A stretch of DNA of 44,043 bases from Bacteroidia bacterium (GTDB lineage Bacteria > Bacteroidota > Bacteroidia > Chitinophagales > Saprospiraceae). This document shows positions 1 to 7,913 of the stretch, one piece after another; position 1 is the stretch's first letter; each line of letters starts with the position of its first letter. Where the stretch lies: contig JAUHXV010000027.1 of NCBI GenBank assembly GCA_030426765.1, positions 1 to 44,043 on the forward strand, read 5' to 3'. The notes below the pieces were generated by a model that saw only the letters and a program-made list of their open reading frames with translations, was not told the origin of the DNA and ran no database searches. The translations under genes and the position numbers were made by a program.

Positions 1-7
1 GCTCTAC

Positions 8-71
8 TTTTCCCTCTTGCGGACGGGAAAAGCAGGCTGCCCGAACGGTCAAACAATAAAGGCCGACAGGA
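8..71 (+). repeat. Degenerate direct repeat, copy 1
   Basis: This block starts with TTTTCCCTCTTGCGGAC (8-24). It continues with GGGAAAAGC-type sequence (25-54) and ends in GGCCGACAGGA (61-71). The same three segments, in the same order, recur at 349-450 with extra sequence inserted between them. Origin unknown; it could be a remnant of a mobile or dispersed repeat. Confidence 0.55.
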
Positions 72-348
72 ATTTTCCTAGTAGATTATACCCTTCAAAT
101 ACCTACGAAAGAAATCAGTGTAAATCAGGCTTATCGACAGATTTGTTGCTTTTGTCACTTGTCCCGAAACCGCAGACCCACGGAATCGGTAAAAAATGTT
201 CTAATATGATTTACATTATTTGTTCTTTTTACCGGAAAAAGTATCCATTCCGATAGGTCGGAACTCGTCGCTCTTTAAACGCCCTTTGACATTCGGGCTT
301 TTGTTTTGCAGCTCTGGTTGCATTAAGGATCGTTTTTCATCGCCTTCC

Positions 349-450
349 TTTTCCCTCTTGCGGACCCAGTAGCAGGTTGCTAGCCGGGCTAGCGGGAAAA
401 GCAAGCTACTCGAACTGACAAACTCCCGACCATCGGGAAGGCCGACAGGA
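349..450 (+). repeat. Degenerate direct repeat, copy 2
   Basis: Second copy of the block at 8-71. It has the identical 17-mer at 349-365, then about 28 extra bases containing a small inverted repeat (GCTAGC-ccg-GCTAGC type). The GGGAAAAGC segment follows (394-423), then GGCCGACAGGA (440-450). The conserved order with unequal spacing argues for common descent followed by indels. Confidence 0.55.
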
Positions 451-497
451 CTCTTACAGAAGCACTAAATCTCCTGAATTCCTAAAAAATAAATCGG

Positions 498-526
498 TCC
501 CGATTCCGCTATATAGCGAGACGGGA
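498..526. repeat. Imperfect hairpin around CGCTATATAGCG
   Basis: Outer arms TCCCG and CGGGA flank an exact 12-bp palindrome CGCTATATAGCG, which would fold into a stem with a small interior mismatch. No T-run follows, so it is not a clear intrinsic terminator. Function unknown. Confidence 0.4.
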
Positions 527-663
527 TTAGTGTAATCCTCGTAATCTGTGATTCAAACAGGTAAGCAGGGCGAATTATATCAAATGAGAGAAATTCGGTG
601 AATCTGACCCCGTTTTAGGTTGATTTTTCACTTTTTAGCCCAGTTCGGAGGCATTCCACTGCT

Positions 664-695
664 ACAGTGTGCCACACCTAGGTGTGGCACACTGT
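664..695. repeat. 32-bp perfect palindrome, copy A
   Basis: Arms ACAGTGTGCCACACCT and AGGTGTGGCACACTGT are exact reverse complements with no spacer. The same palindrome recurs downstream of typA (2761-2830, 2924-2955, 3050-3081), so typA is bracketed by copies. It resembles a repetitive extragenic palindrome (REP-like) or a protein-binding site rather than a terminator, because no T-run follows. Confidence 0.85.
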
Positions 696-766
696 ATTCC
701 CTGAATTCAGGCAGGTAAGTATTCAACAGCCCTTAGTCAACCTTTTCTGCCTCTTCCTCTTTTCCT

Positions 767-823
767 CCGTTAACCCTTAACCGTTAACCGTTCACCGTTC
801 TGCCGTTTACCGTTAACCCTTAA
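767..823. repeat. Low-complexity CCGTTAACC tract
   Basis: About 57 bases made of variants of CCGTTAACC/CCGTTTACC/CCGTTCACC, with several GTTAAC palindromes, lying just upstream of the typA promoter box. It could be a slippage-prone simple repeat or clustered binding sites; nothing distinguishes these. Confidence 0.5.
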
Positions 824-841
824 TTCTACATATTAAATGCT

Positions 842-849
842 TACCTTTG
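842..849 (+). promoter_or_regulatory. Candidate typA promoter -7 box
   Basis: TACCTTTG matches the Bacteroidota -7 consensus TAnnTTTG and lies 42 bases before the typA start codon. No clear -33 TTTG is visible; the upstream sequence is T/A-rich. Confidence 0.5.
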
Positions 850-891
850 CACCCGCTTTTGAACACCTACTGACAACACAGAAACAACAAA

Positions 892-2721
892 ATGGCACAG
901 ATAAACGCTAACATCCGCAACATCGCGATCATCGCCCACGTAGACCACGGTAAAACCACGCTCGTAGACAGGATCCTGGCCACCACCAAAGTCTTCGAAG
1001 ACCACCAGGAGACCGGCGAACTTATCATGGATTCCAACGATCTGGAACGCGAACGGGGGATCACCATTTTCTCCAAAAATGCCGCGGTCAATTACAAAGG
1101 CATCAGAATCAATGTGATCGATACTCCGGGACACTCCGATTTTGGAGGTGAGGTAGAACGCGTACTTCGCATGGCGGACGGCGTCCTGCTGCTTGTAGAT
1201 GCTTTCGAAGGCCCGATGCCCCAGACCCGATTCGTACTCCAGAAAGCCCTGGAACTCGACCTAAAACCGATCGTGGTCATCAATAAAGTCGATAAGCCCA
1301 ACTGCCGGCCGGAGGACATCCACAACGACGTTTTTGATCTGTTTTTCGCGCTGGATGCATCAGAAGAACAACTCGACTTCAGCACCTATTACGGATCAGG
1401 CAAAAACGGATGGTTTAATGACTCCCTGACACCATCAGAAGATATCACGCCTTTGCTCGATGGGATCATCAAACTGGTACCACCTCCGGAAGCGCTGGAA
1501 GGCACCTTGCAGATGCAGATCACTTCCCTGGATTTCTCTTCCTACCAGGGTCGCATAGCGATCGGAAAGGTCAACCGCGGTTCAATTCGGGAAGGACAGA
1601 CCGTTAGTATTGTACAGGAAAACGGAAGTATCAAGAAGAGCAAGGTCAAAGAACTCTACATCTTTGAAGGTATGGGCAGAAAGAAAGTCACCGAAGTAAG
1701 CGCCGGTGACCTCTGTGCTGTCATCGGTCTCGATGGCTTTAGAATTGGGGAGACGATTGCTGATAATGAGGAGCCGGAAGGACTGCCGTTCATCGCCGTG
1801 GACGAACCCACCATGAGCATGACATTCGGAATCAACAACTCACCTTTCTTCGGTAAGGATGGGAAGTTTGTTACCTCACGCCACCTGCGTGACCGCCTTA
1901 TGCGCGAGACTGAAAAAAACCTGGCGATGAAAGTAGAAGACACTGAAAGCGCCGACAGTTTCCTCGTATATGGACGTGGTATCCTGCACCTGGGCATCCT
2001 GATCGAAACGATGCGACGCGAAGGATACGAACTCACCGTAGGCCAGCCACAGGTTCTTGTTAAAACGATCGACGGCCAGAAATGCGAACCCTATGAAAAT
2101 CTCGTAATAGACGTTCCCATGGACTACGCGTCTCGAGCAGTAGATCTGGTTACCCGCCGCAAAGGCGAACTCCATGTGATGGAAGCCAAAGGCGACTACC
2201 AGCATCTCGAATTTGAAATCCCGTCTCGTGGGCTCATCGGTCTTCGTTCGACTATGCTCACGCAGACCGCAGGGGAAGCTGTGATGAGTCATCGGTTTAC
2301 AGAATACAAACCCTGGAAAGGAAGCATCCCATCCCGCAGCAACGGTACTATCCTTGCTAAGGATCCCGGAACTTCCACAGGCTATTCCCTTAACAAACTT
2401 CAGGACCGCGGATTCTTTTTTATCGATCCCGGAGAGGAAGTTTACAAAGGCATGGTGATCGGGGAGAATAACCGCCCCGGCGATATCGTGGTCAACATCA
2501 CGGAAGGCAAGAAGCTTACCAACATGCGCGCCAGCGGCTCCGACGCTGCCAATAATATCGCCCCTAAGCGACTGATGACTTTAGAAGAGTGCATGGAATA
2601 CATTCAGCACGACGAATGCATCGAAGTGACCCCCAATGTCATCCGCATGCGCAAAATTGACCTTGACGAGGAGACGCGTAAAAAGAAAGCTAAGGCGATG
2701 GCGGCTGCAGAGGAAGCTTAG
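892..2721 (+). CDS. typA: Ribosome-associated translational GTPase TypA/BipA
   Basis: A translation-factor-family GTPase that binds the 70S ribosome and helps 50S assembly and stress adaptation. At 609 residues it has the normal family length. The G domain shows the P-loop around [10 protein letters not shown] (residues 15-24), the switch I region RERGITIF (53-60), DTPGH (77-81) and NKVDK (131-135). Elongation-factor-like domains II, III and V and the BipA-specific C-terminal domain follow, with the lysine-rich end typical of the family. The ATG at 892 precedes [10 protein letters not shown], a usual TypA start. It is monocistronic, with a candidate -7 box at 842 and palindromic repeats on both sides. 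Identification is secure. Confidence 0.97.
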   Translation: MAQINANIRNIAIIAHVDHGKTTLVDRILATTKVFEDHQETGELIMDSNDLERERGITIFSKNAAVNYKGIRINVIDTPGHSDFGGEVERVLRMADGVLLLVDAFEGPMPQTRFVLQKALELDLKPIVVINKVDKPNCRPEDIHNDVFDLFFALDASEEQLDFSTYYGSGKNGWFNDSLTPSEDITPLLDGIIKLVPPPEALEGTLQMQITSLDFSSYQGRIAIGKVNRGSIREGQTVSIVQENGSIKKSKVKELYIFEGMGRKKVTEVSAGDLCAVIGLDGFRIGETIADNEEPEGLPFIAVDEPTMSMTFGINNSPFFGKDGKFVTSRHLRDRLMRETEKNLAMKVEDTESADSFLVYGRGILHLGILIETMRREGYELTVGQPQVLVKTIDGQKCEPYENLVIDVPMDYASRAVDLVTRRKGELHVMEAKGDYQHLEFEIPSRGLIGLRSTMLTQTAGEAVMSHRFTEYKPWKGSIPSRSNGTILAKDPGTSTGYSLNKLQDRGFFFIDPGEEVYKGMVIGENNRPGDIVVNITEGKKLTNMRASGSDAANNIAPKRLMTLEECMEYIQHDECIEVTPNVIRMRKIDLDEETRKKKAKAMAAAEEA

Positions 2722-2760
2722 AGCAAAGGGCGAAGAGCTAAGAATATTGATAATTGAACT

Positions 2761-2830
2761 ACAGTGTGCCACACCTACTACAGTGTGCCACACCTACTAC
2801 AGTGTGCCACACCTAGGTGTGCCACACTGT
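2761..2830. repeat. Tandem half-palindromes plus full palindrome, copy B
   Basis: The half-site ACAGTGTGCCACACCT occurs three times head-to-tail with a 19-bp period (2761, 2780, 2799), separated by ACT. The third is followed by the inverted half AGGTGTGCCACACTGT (2815-2830), completing a 32-bp palindrome with one base off. It starts 40 bases after the typA stop. Confidence 0.85.
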
Positions 2831-3049
2831 CCAAATCATGTATTTAAGGCTGTTTTCCCTCACTTTCCCACCATTTTACCTTAATTATCGACCGAAAACG
2901 CTCAAGATGAGTATCCCCTGGCTACAGTGTGCCACACCTAGGTGTGCCACACTGTCCAAATCACGCATTTCAGGCTACTTTCCCTCACTTTCCCACCGTT
3001 TTCCCTCAATTATCCACCGAGAACACTCCAAAATGAGATTTTCCTGGCG
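2799..3049. repeat. Two ~125-bp tandem repeat units
   Basis: Unit 1 (2799-2923) and unit 2 (2924-3049) each consist of the 32-bp palindrome followed by a similar ~93-base spacer. The spacers share CCAAATCA, TTTCCCTCACTTTCCCACC and AATTATC..ACCGA blocks with scattered substitutions. A third palindrome (3050-3081) closes the array but its spacer is unrelated. The arrangement implies duplication of palindrome plus flank as a unit. Confidence 0.8.
2924..2955. repeat. 32-bp palindrome, copy C
   Basis: Same palindrome as at 664-695, with the right arm reading AGGTGTGCCACACTGT, so one position is not complementary. It shares this variant with copy B, consistent with B and C arising by tandem duplication. 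Confidence 0.85.
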
Positions 3050-3081
3050 ACAGTGTGCCACACCTAGGTGTGGCACACTGT
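3050..3081. repeat. 32-bp perfect palindrome, copy D
   Basis: Identical to copy A at 664-695, including the GGC right arm, so it is perfectly self-complementary. It ends the tandem array. Confidence 0.85.
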
Positions 3082-3233
3082 CATCCCTCAAGGCTAGATG
3101 CATCACCCCAATACTCCCGAAAACTCCCGCAATCGAAACATGTGTGCCATACATTGCCTTCCCCCTTCGACCCCTAACCGTGATCCTTCACCCCCTCTTT
3201 GAGAACAAATCACTCCCTCACCAAATCACCCCA

Positions 3234-3264
3234 TAAAAAAAGCCCCGTTGTGTTGGAACGAGGC
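3234..3264 (-). terminator. Intrinsic terminator of the sigma-factor operon
   Basis: Read on the minus strand: stem GCCTCGTT / AACGGGGC with one mismatch and a 7-base loop, followed directly by a run of seven T. It lies about 85 bases past the stop of the lipoprotein gene at 3349. Confidence 0.7.
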
Positions 3265-3299
3265 CTTTCGTTGTTGGCGAAAAAAGGATTTCGATTAAG

Positions 3300-3342
3300 A
3301 AGGCCACCGGGGATATCTCATGAAAGGTGGTGGCCTTTTTTC
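3300..3342 (+). terminator. Hairpin with T-run
   Basis: A 9-bp perfect stem AAGGCCACC (3300-3308) pairs with GGTGGCCTT (3329-3337), followed by a T-run on the plus strand. It points against the converging minus-strand operon and would stop rightward transcription from the typA side; it may also add to leftward termination. Confidence 0.65.
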
Positions 3343-3348
3343 TTTGTA

Positions 3349-4317
3349 TTATAAAGCAGTCACATAGTTTCTAATCTCTTCATAAGGCGTCTTCCAGGGA
3401 GCAATCTGCTCAAAATGCCCTTTCGTAATTGTGGAAGACTGGGTCGCAAACATATAACAGTCATCACCCATCTCAGACAAAACCACAAAGGTCACGCGAT
3501 ACCCAACAGGAGTTGCACCGTAAGGTTCGCAAAACTGCATCGTCTCAGCATCGCCCCTCATCGTCAAAACACTTCTGTAGTCATCAAAGACCATAAACAC
3601 CGTGGTGTTTTTATTGGTAAACTCTTCCGGCAACTCAATACAAACTGCGGTCAACTCATCCGATGGCGTAGTCGTAAAGACATCCACATTGATCCAGTCC
3701 AGACTGTCGCTGAAACACTCATAGCCAAAGCCAATAATGTCCTGAGAATCCTGCGTAATAACCCACTCACTGGCCATCACATTATCCCACGTATTAGGGT
3801 TGCCGTCCGCCTGAACCCACTCTTCGCCTGCGCCGTAAAACAACTCCATGCGCTCTCTCGGATCAGGATCCTGTACCAGAACGCGGATTTGTTTTCCATG
3901 AGCCAGTTTCACAGGCGTGTCACCATCTCTCACATCGAGATCAAACTCAATACGTGACTCGAGGAGTTTGCTTTCAGAAATCGTAGGGATACCACTGATG
4001 AGAATGTCACCTTTACTATCACAAATGGTAATTGTCATATCAAAATACCCATTCGTACAAGGATATTCGTTCAGATCCACAAAATCCCGCGGGATGACCA
4101 GAAGTAAGTCATTCCCGGCGAAGATCGCGGTATCACCCGAACAAGGACAGGAGATGTACGTTGTGACATCCCCTGCGATGTCCGTTTGTAATCGGTCCAT
4201 CAATCTGGAAATGTCACCCGACGGTTCCTGGATTGATCGCGGGATAAACTGATCGATGTCCTTGCCGCACGACATCAGCGTGATCAGTATTCCAACGGTT
4301 AATAAAAACTTGCCCAT
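3349..4317 (-). CDS. Predicted lipoprotein of unknown function
   Basis: About 322 residues from the chosen ATG at 4317, which gives a clean lipoprotein signal: MGKFLLTVGILITLMSC with the lipobox LMSC. An upstream in-frame ATG (4374) would add 19 hydrophilic residues before the signal and is unlikely. The mature protein is acidic with several cysteines and no enzyme motif that I recognise; it looks like a beta-rich surface or periplasmic domain. It is the third gene after the sigma factor and barrel protein, 57 bases downstream, ending at an intrinsic terminator, so it is probably co-expressed with them. Function unknown. Confidence 0.75.
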   Translation of the reverse strand: MGKFLLTVGILITLMSCGKDIDQFIPRSIQEPSGDISRLMDRLQTDIAGDVTTYISCPCSGDTAIFAGNDLLLVIPRDFVDLNEYPCTNGYFDMTITICDSKGDILISGIPTISESKLLESRIEFDLDVRDGDTPVKLAHGKQIRVLVQDPDPRERMELFYGAGEEWVQADGNPNTWDNVMASEWVITQDSQDIIGFGYECFSDSLDWINVDVFTTTPSDELTAVCIELPEEFTNKNTTVFMVFDDYRSVLTMRGDAETMQFCEPYGATPVGYRVTFVVLSEMGDDCYMFATQSSTITKGHFEQIAPWKTPYEEIRNYVTAL

Positions 4318-4374
4318 TACTCTGTTATTTATATGGAAGAGACAATTCATGTGCTTAGTGCTGCCTGTGTTCAA

Positions 4375-5835
4375 TTAATTAATATGATAGCGCAATCCAA
4401 GATTCAAACCCGCATATCCGCGCTTCTCTTTGAGTTCATAGCTGTCCAATGTCACCGGGTCGAGGCGGAACAGATAACTCGGCTCGATCATAGCAGACAA
4501 TCGGTCAGTCAATGGGAAAAGCATTCCCGCTCCGAGGTAGATACTCATGCCCACATTGGTCTTGTATATATCAATTGCGCCCGGTTTGCCCGGGGTGATG
4601 TAGCGAGGATGTAACATAGAATCCAGAATCTGGCCTTCGTAGGTATGCGTCAGGTTAAATACCGGTCCGGCATTCAAAGCTACAATGTTGCGGCCCAGGC
4701 GCATTTCGTAACCAATCAGCAACGGAATATCGAGATAGCGATATGTGTTGTGTATCTTCTTCACAAGGGTGCCGTCGATCAGAACTTGTGTCACTTCGGT
4801 GTACAGAAAAGTGCCATCAGCCGCAAAAAAGGAATCGATGCGTGTGGTGGATTGCGTTGCAAGCGAATCAGTATAATCAAAAATGTCACCGACCTGTGTA
4901 TACTGCAGACCCAGTCTTGCCGTCAGACCACTTCGGTGGTGGAGATTGAGTCGGGCACCAATTGACCATCCATATTGATTTGTTTCTGTGTCTTTACGCG
5001 CCTGGATATAATCAGCGGTCTCCCCACCGTTTTGTTCGTAAGTCTTAGGACTGAAACCCGGACCACCCAGAAGGTCTACTGAGAACGCATAATGCGGGCC
5101 AATGTCGCCAAATTTGTAACAGTTAGGATCCGGCGCAATACCAGCCATCATTTCAAGCGCTGTCGCTGCATGCATATCGGCCATCGGTAGTAGAGAAGTA
5201 GCGGCAGTGTTGCGGTAGGGAAGCAAACTCACGTCATAGTCATTGATGCGATCGTTTAGATGGTTTGCTTCAGCGTCTTTAATGGTGACAATATCTGTGT
5301 TGCTGGCTGATGAGGAAATATTGCTTGTAGATTGTTGCAGGGCAGAAGCGGTAGTATTAGAAGCTGTGCCTGCTGTATTTATTTTTTGTTGATTCGTTTT
5401 TTGTTGATTGAGTGATTGAGTTTTGCTTGATGGCGTTGCTGTTTTTTCAGTAGAGATATTTGGTGTGAAATTTTCAGTTGCCGAAGGTGCGGGTGCATTT
5501 TTGTTTGACGCATCAGTTGCATCAGAAGACTGGGCAGAAGTGCCGGTAATATCTGCGTCTTCAGAAGCGTGGTCAATCAAAGTGGATGAAGCGATCACCT
5601 CCTGGTTTGGGACAGGAGCCGGAGGTTTTTGATCTGCTTTTGTCTGCTGGGTAAACAGACCGATCATCAGGGCGCCGCCGAGAAGGGCAGTACTGAAGAG
5701 GGTCATCCAGAATACCGGAAAGCGCTTAGCCGACTCCTCAGGAGGCAACTGCGCTTCGATGTTGTGCCACATCCCTTCATGCACCGGCAGGGTATGTTGG
5801 TACAGCTTTTCTTTGAAAAAATTCTTTTCTGTCAT
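4375..5835 (-). CDS. Membrane-anchored outer-membrane beta-barrel protein (sigma-factor partner)
   Basis: 486 residues in three parts. A short cytoplasmic stretch (1-41) carries a TLPVHEGMWHNIEAQLPPE-like segment that I recall seeing in proteins encoded next to ECF sigma factors. One transmembrane helix follows (about 42-62). A ~170-residue Ser/Thr/Gln/Asn-rich linker leads to a C-terminal PorT/OmpA-like beta-barrel (about 240-486) ending in GLNLGLRYHIN, with a terminal aromatic pattern. Its start codon overlaps the sigma-factor stop by 4 bases, so translation is probably coupled. The layout suggests a sigma regulator or sensor bridging both membranes; that role is inferred. No zinc-binding anti-sigma motif is visible. 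Confidence 0.8.
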   Translation of the reverse strand: MTEKNFFKEKLYQHTLPVHEGMWHNIEAQLPPEESAKRFPVFWMTLFSTALLGGALMIGLFTQQTKADQKPPAPVPNQEVIASSTLIDHASEDADITGTSAQSSDATDASNKNAPAPSATENFTPNISTEKTATPSSKTQSLNQQKTNQQKINTAGTASNTTASALQQSTSNISSSASNTDIVTIKDAEANHLNDRINDYDVSLLPYRNTAATSLLPMADMHAATALEMMAGIAPDPNCYKFGDIGPHYAFSVDLLGGPGFSPKTYEQNGGETADYIQARKDTETNQYGWSIGARLNLHHRSGLTARLGLQYTQVGDIFDYTDSLATQSTTRIDSFFAADGTFLYTEVTQVLIDGTLVKKIHNTYRYLDIPLLIGYEMRLGRNIVALNAGPVFNLTHTYEGQILDSMLHPRYITPGKPGAIDIYKTNVGMSIYLGAGMLFPLTDRLSAMIEPSYLFRLDPVTLDSYELKEKRGYAGLNLGLRYHIN

Positions 5836-6365
5836 AGTTCAACTTTTTGAGTCACTTCCAGAGTGCGCTGAATGTACTTTCTTGCTTTCGTCAGCTGCGA
5901 CCGGGAACTGCTCTCTTCAATGCCTAATAATCCGGCTATTTCTTTGTGTTGATAACCTTCGATGACACTCAGGTTAAAAACGGTTTTATATCCATCCGGG
6001 ATCGTATCGATCAACGCTAAGAGCTCGTTTGCACTCATCTGACTGATCGCATCGGGCATCACCGGGTATTCCGGTGTGTTTTCGCCGTAATAATCCACTT
6101 TCAAACGTTTGGCTTTTTCCAGATGGCGGATGCAGGTATTGACTGCCACACGCCGGATCCACCCTTCAAAAGAACCATCCCCCCGATATTGCGAGAGGTA
6201 TTTAAACACCCTGATAAAACTGTCTTGCATGACATCCTCAGCATTTTGCTGGCCGGTATATCGCCTGCAGATCGACAGGATCAACGGAGCGTACTGATCA
6301 TAGAGCAAACGCTGAGCTTTCCGCTCATTTGCATTACATCTCCGGATCAGTTCCTGTTCTTGCAA
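5832..6365 (-). CDS. ECF-type RNA polymerase sigma factor
   Basis: 177 residues, the usual length for a sigma-70 family ECF factor. Region 2 is visible in the N-terminal half, with AEDVMQDSFIRVFKYLSQY followed by GWIRRVAVNTCIRHL. Region 4 in the C-terminal half carries a helix-turn-helix around YQHKEIAGLLGIEESSSRSQLTKARK. It is the first gene of a minus-strand operon and overlaps the next gene by 4 bases. Such factors commonly autoregulate their operon; the upstream 6366-6813 region shows no clean TAnnTTTG box, which would fit an alternative promoter, but this is inference. The regulon is unknown. Confidence 0.93.
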   Translation of the reverse strand: MQEQELIRRCNANERKAQRLLYDQYAPLILSICRRYTGQQNAEDVMQDSFIRVFKYLSQYRGDGSFEGWIRRVAVNTCIRHLEKAKRLKVDYYGENTPEYPVMPDAISQMSANELLALIDTIPDGYKTVFNLSVIEGYQHKEIAGLLGIEESSSRSQLTKARKYIQRTLEVTQKVEL

Positions 6366-6813
6366 AAGCCTATCGGGTTGTTATATGTTAAATAATGATA
6401 CAGATTTCAGCCATTCGCTGCCTGTCCCTGCACTTGTTTACTCCAATTTTAAACAAGAAAATACTGATAAAGGTCTTAGGGGGCGGCGAAATTTATTTCG
6501 GGCTATCTGTAAAACGTCCATCAAGGGTATAAAGCTATCTGATTTCGCAGGATTTACTGCCTGTTTTTATGCATTTGAGGGCATTACCATGCTGCGATGT
6601 ACTGCTTTCCAGGTTTTTAAACATTACCTATGGATTTTTTTTTGGAAGAAATTGATTGGCAAATTGATTTAAATAGATGATTATAAGTTGCTGAAAAACA
6701 GTTACAAATGTATTGATAGTTAAAAGCCGTTTGTTATCATATTAAAAAATATTTTAATAAAAGACGAAAAAATAGTCAAAACATGACTATATTTAGGTCG
6801 CAATCATTTTGAA
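6366..6813. other. AT-rich divergent intergenic region
   Basis: A 448-base region between the sigma-factor gene (minus) and the radical SAM gene (plus). A 95-codon open frame (6385-6672) has no domain, signal or start context and is probably chance. From about 6640 to 6800 the sequence becomes strongly AT-rich, with an inverted repeat ATTAAAA..TTTTAAT near 6740-6760 and a near-consensus -7 box (TATATTTA, 6788-6795) ahead of the start at 6814. Promoters for both flanking genes should lie here. Confidence 0.5.
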
Positions 6814-7863
6814 ATGAAAGGCAGAGGCGCTCAAATCAATACCGATAATCCTTTTGCGAAGCATACCAATGCCACGCACGAAGACCTTATTTTTTCTCCA
6901 TCAGAGGACGAAACACCCACTGAATACCTGGAGACGCATCCCAAAACCATCCTCAATAAAGTAGTCAGTCAGGATATCGGTCTTGAGTATTCCATGAACC
7001 CATACCAGGGCTGCGAACACGGTTGCGTGTATTGCTATGCAAGAAATACACATCCATATTGGGGGTATAGTGCAGGGATCGATTTTGAAAGCAAAATCCT
7101 CATCAAAGAAGATGCTCCTAAGCTCCTTGCCCGCAAACTCGCTTCACCAAATTGGGTCGCAACACCCATTATGCTTTCCGGCAACACAGACTGCTACCAA
7201 CCCATTGAAGCAAAGCGCAAAATCACCAGACAAATCCTGGAGGTTCTCGAGCGATTTCATCATCCCGTAGGAATCATAACCAAAAGCAGCCTGATCCTCA
7301 GAGATATGGATATTCTTTCCCGCATGGCTGAGAAAAAACTGGTAAGCGTAGCTATCTCCATTAATACCCTTGATGAATCCCTGCGCAGGCATTTGGAACC
7401 GCGCACAGCCTCCATCGCAAAGCGCCTGCAAACCATCCGTGCACTGTCAGACGCTGGCATTCACGTACACGCGATGCTCGCACCGATCATCCCCGGTCTC
7501 AATGACCACGAGATCATGCAATTAATGAAAGAAGTAGCAGAAGCAGGTGCCAAAGACGCCGGATATATCACGGTTCGCCTCAATGGAGACGTCGGTCCTA
7601 TTTTTACCGACTGGCTAAGAAAGAAATACAAAGACAAAGCAGACAAAATTCTCAACCGGATTCGAGATACACATGGTGGCCAACTCAATGACAGCCGTAC
7701 AGGTATACGCATGAAAGGCGAAGGCAGATATGCCGAAATGATATCAGCGCAGTTTCAGTTAGCCGTCAGACGACATCTGCCGGAGAAAACAAAATTTCAG
7801 TACAACCTGGAATTGTTTGAAAAAGCCCGCAAACCCCAGACGAGTTTGTTCGACATGATCTGA
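6814..7863 (+). CDS. PA0069-family radical SAM protein
   Basis: 349 residues. The radical SAM cluster motif is clear in GCEHGCVYCYAR (Cys67, Cys71, Cys74; CxxxCxxC), which binds the 4Fe-4S cluster that cleaves S-adenosylmethionine. The flanking MNPYQGCEHGC and the later ISINTLDESLRRHLEPRT segment match the SplB-like PA0069/Rv2578c group, often annotated as a DNA repair photolyase-like protein, whose substrate is not established. Monocistronic, between a divergent sigma operon and the convergent nhaD gene 50 bases downstream. Confidence 0.9.
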   Translation: MKGRGAQINTDNPFAKHTNATHEDLIFSPSEDETPTEYLETHPKTILNKVVSQDIGLEYSMNPYQGCEHGCVYCYARNTHPYWGYSAGIDFESKILIKEDAPKLLARKLASPNWVATPIMLSGNTDCYQPIEAKRKITRQILEVLERFHHPVGIITKSSLILRDMDILSRMAEKKLVSVAISINTLDESLRRHLEPRTASIAKRLQTIRALSDAGIHVHAMLAPIIPGLNDHEIMQLMKEVAEAGAKDAGYITVRLNGDVGPIFTDWLRKKYKDKADKILNRIRDTHGGQLNDSRTGIRMKGEGRYAEMISAQFQLAVRRHLPEKTKFQYNLELFEKARKPQTSLFDMI

Positions 7864-7913
7864 AAAAAACCTGGGTTTTACTTATCCGGGAAAAAGCATG
7901 TTGGTTTAAACTT

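Larger units (their letters stand above)
1..891. other. Non-coding region upstream of typA
   Basis: No convincing gene is seen in this 891-base stretch; the short open frames here have no recognisable domain or signal and overlap repeats. It holds two degenerate copies of a block sharing a 17-mer (8-24 and 349-365), a hairpin at 498-526, a perfect 32-bp palindrome at 664-695, a CCGTTAACC-rich tract at 767-823, and a Bacteroidota-type -7 box just before typA. The mix of decayed direct repeats and hairpins suggests an old insertion or repeat-rich intergenic zone, but no transposase remnant can be read. Confidence 0.6.
2722..3233. other. Palindrome-array intergenic region
   Basis: No gene is supported between typA and the terminators before the minus-strand operon. 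Open frames that cross this stretch simply translate the repeats. It contains a 19-bp tandem set, two ~125-bp tandem units and three full palindromes, followed by unique sequence from 3082. A decayed fragment of the motif (TGTGTGCCATAC) is visible near 3140. Confidence 0.7.

Noticed and set aside
17..256. 79-codon open frame at the window start
   Set aside because: Runs through the degenerate direct repeat; no recognisable signal or domain.
2636..2884. 82-codon open frame overlapping the typA end
   Set aside because: Mostly the other frame of typA followed by repeats; no family features.
2761..3081. Possible CRISPR-like array
   Set aside because: The repeated units are perfect palindromes with 3-base or repeated ~93-base spacers; spacers are similar to each other, not unique, and no cas gene is present.
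2817..3236. 139-codon plus-strand open frame across the palindrome array
   Set aside because: It translates the tandem repeats themselves, giving repeated CATPRCATL-type segments; no start context, no domain.
3415..3957. 180-codon plus-strand frame opposite the lipoprotein gene
   Set aside because: Antisense shadow of a gene with a clear lipobox and operon position.
5379..5576. Short frame inside the Ser/Thr-rich linker of the barrel protein
   Set aside because: Off-frame reading of low-complexity coding sequence.
6385..6672. 95-codon open frame between the sigma factor and radical SAM genes
   Set aside because: Composition and lack of any motif suggest chance; begins within the likely sigma promoter region.
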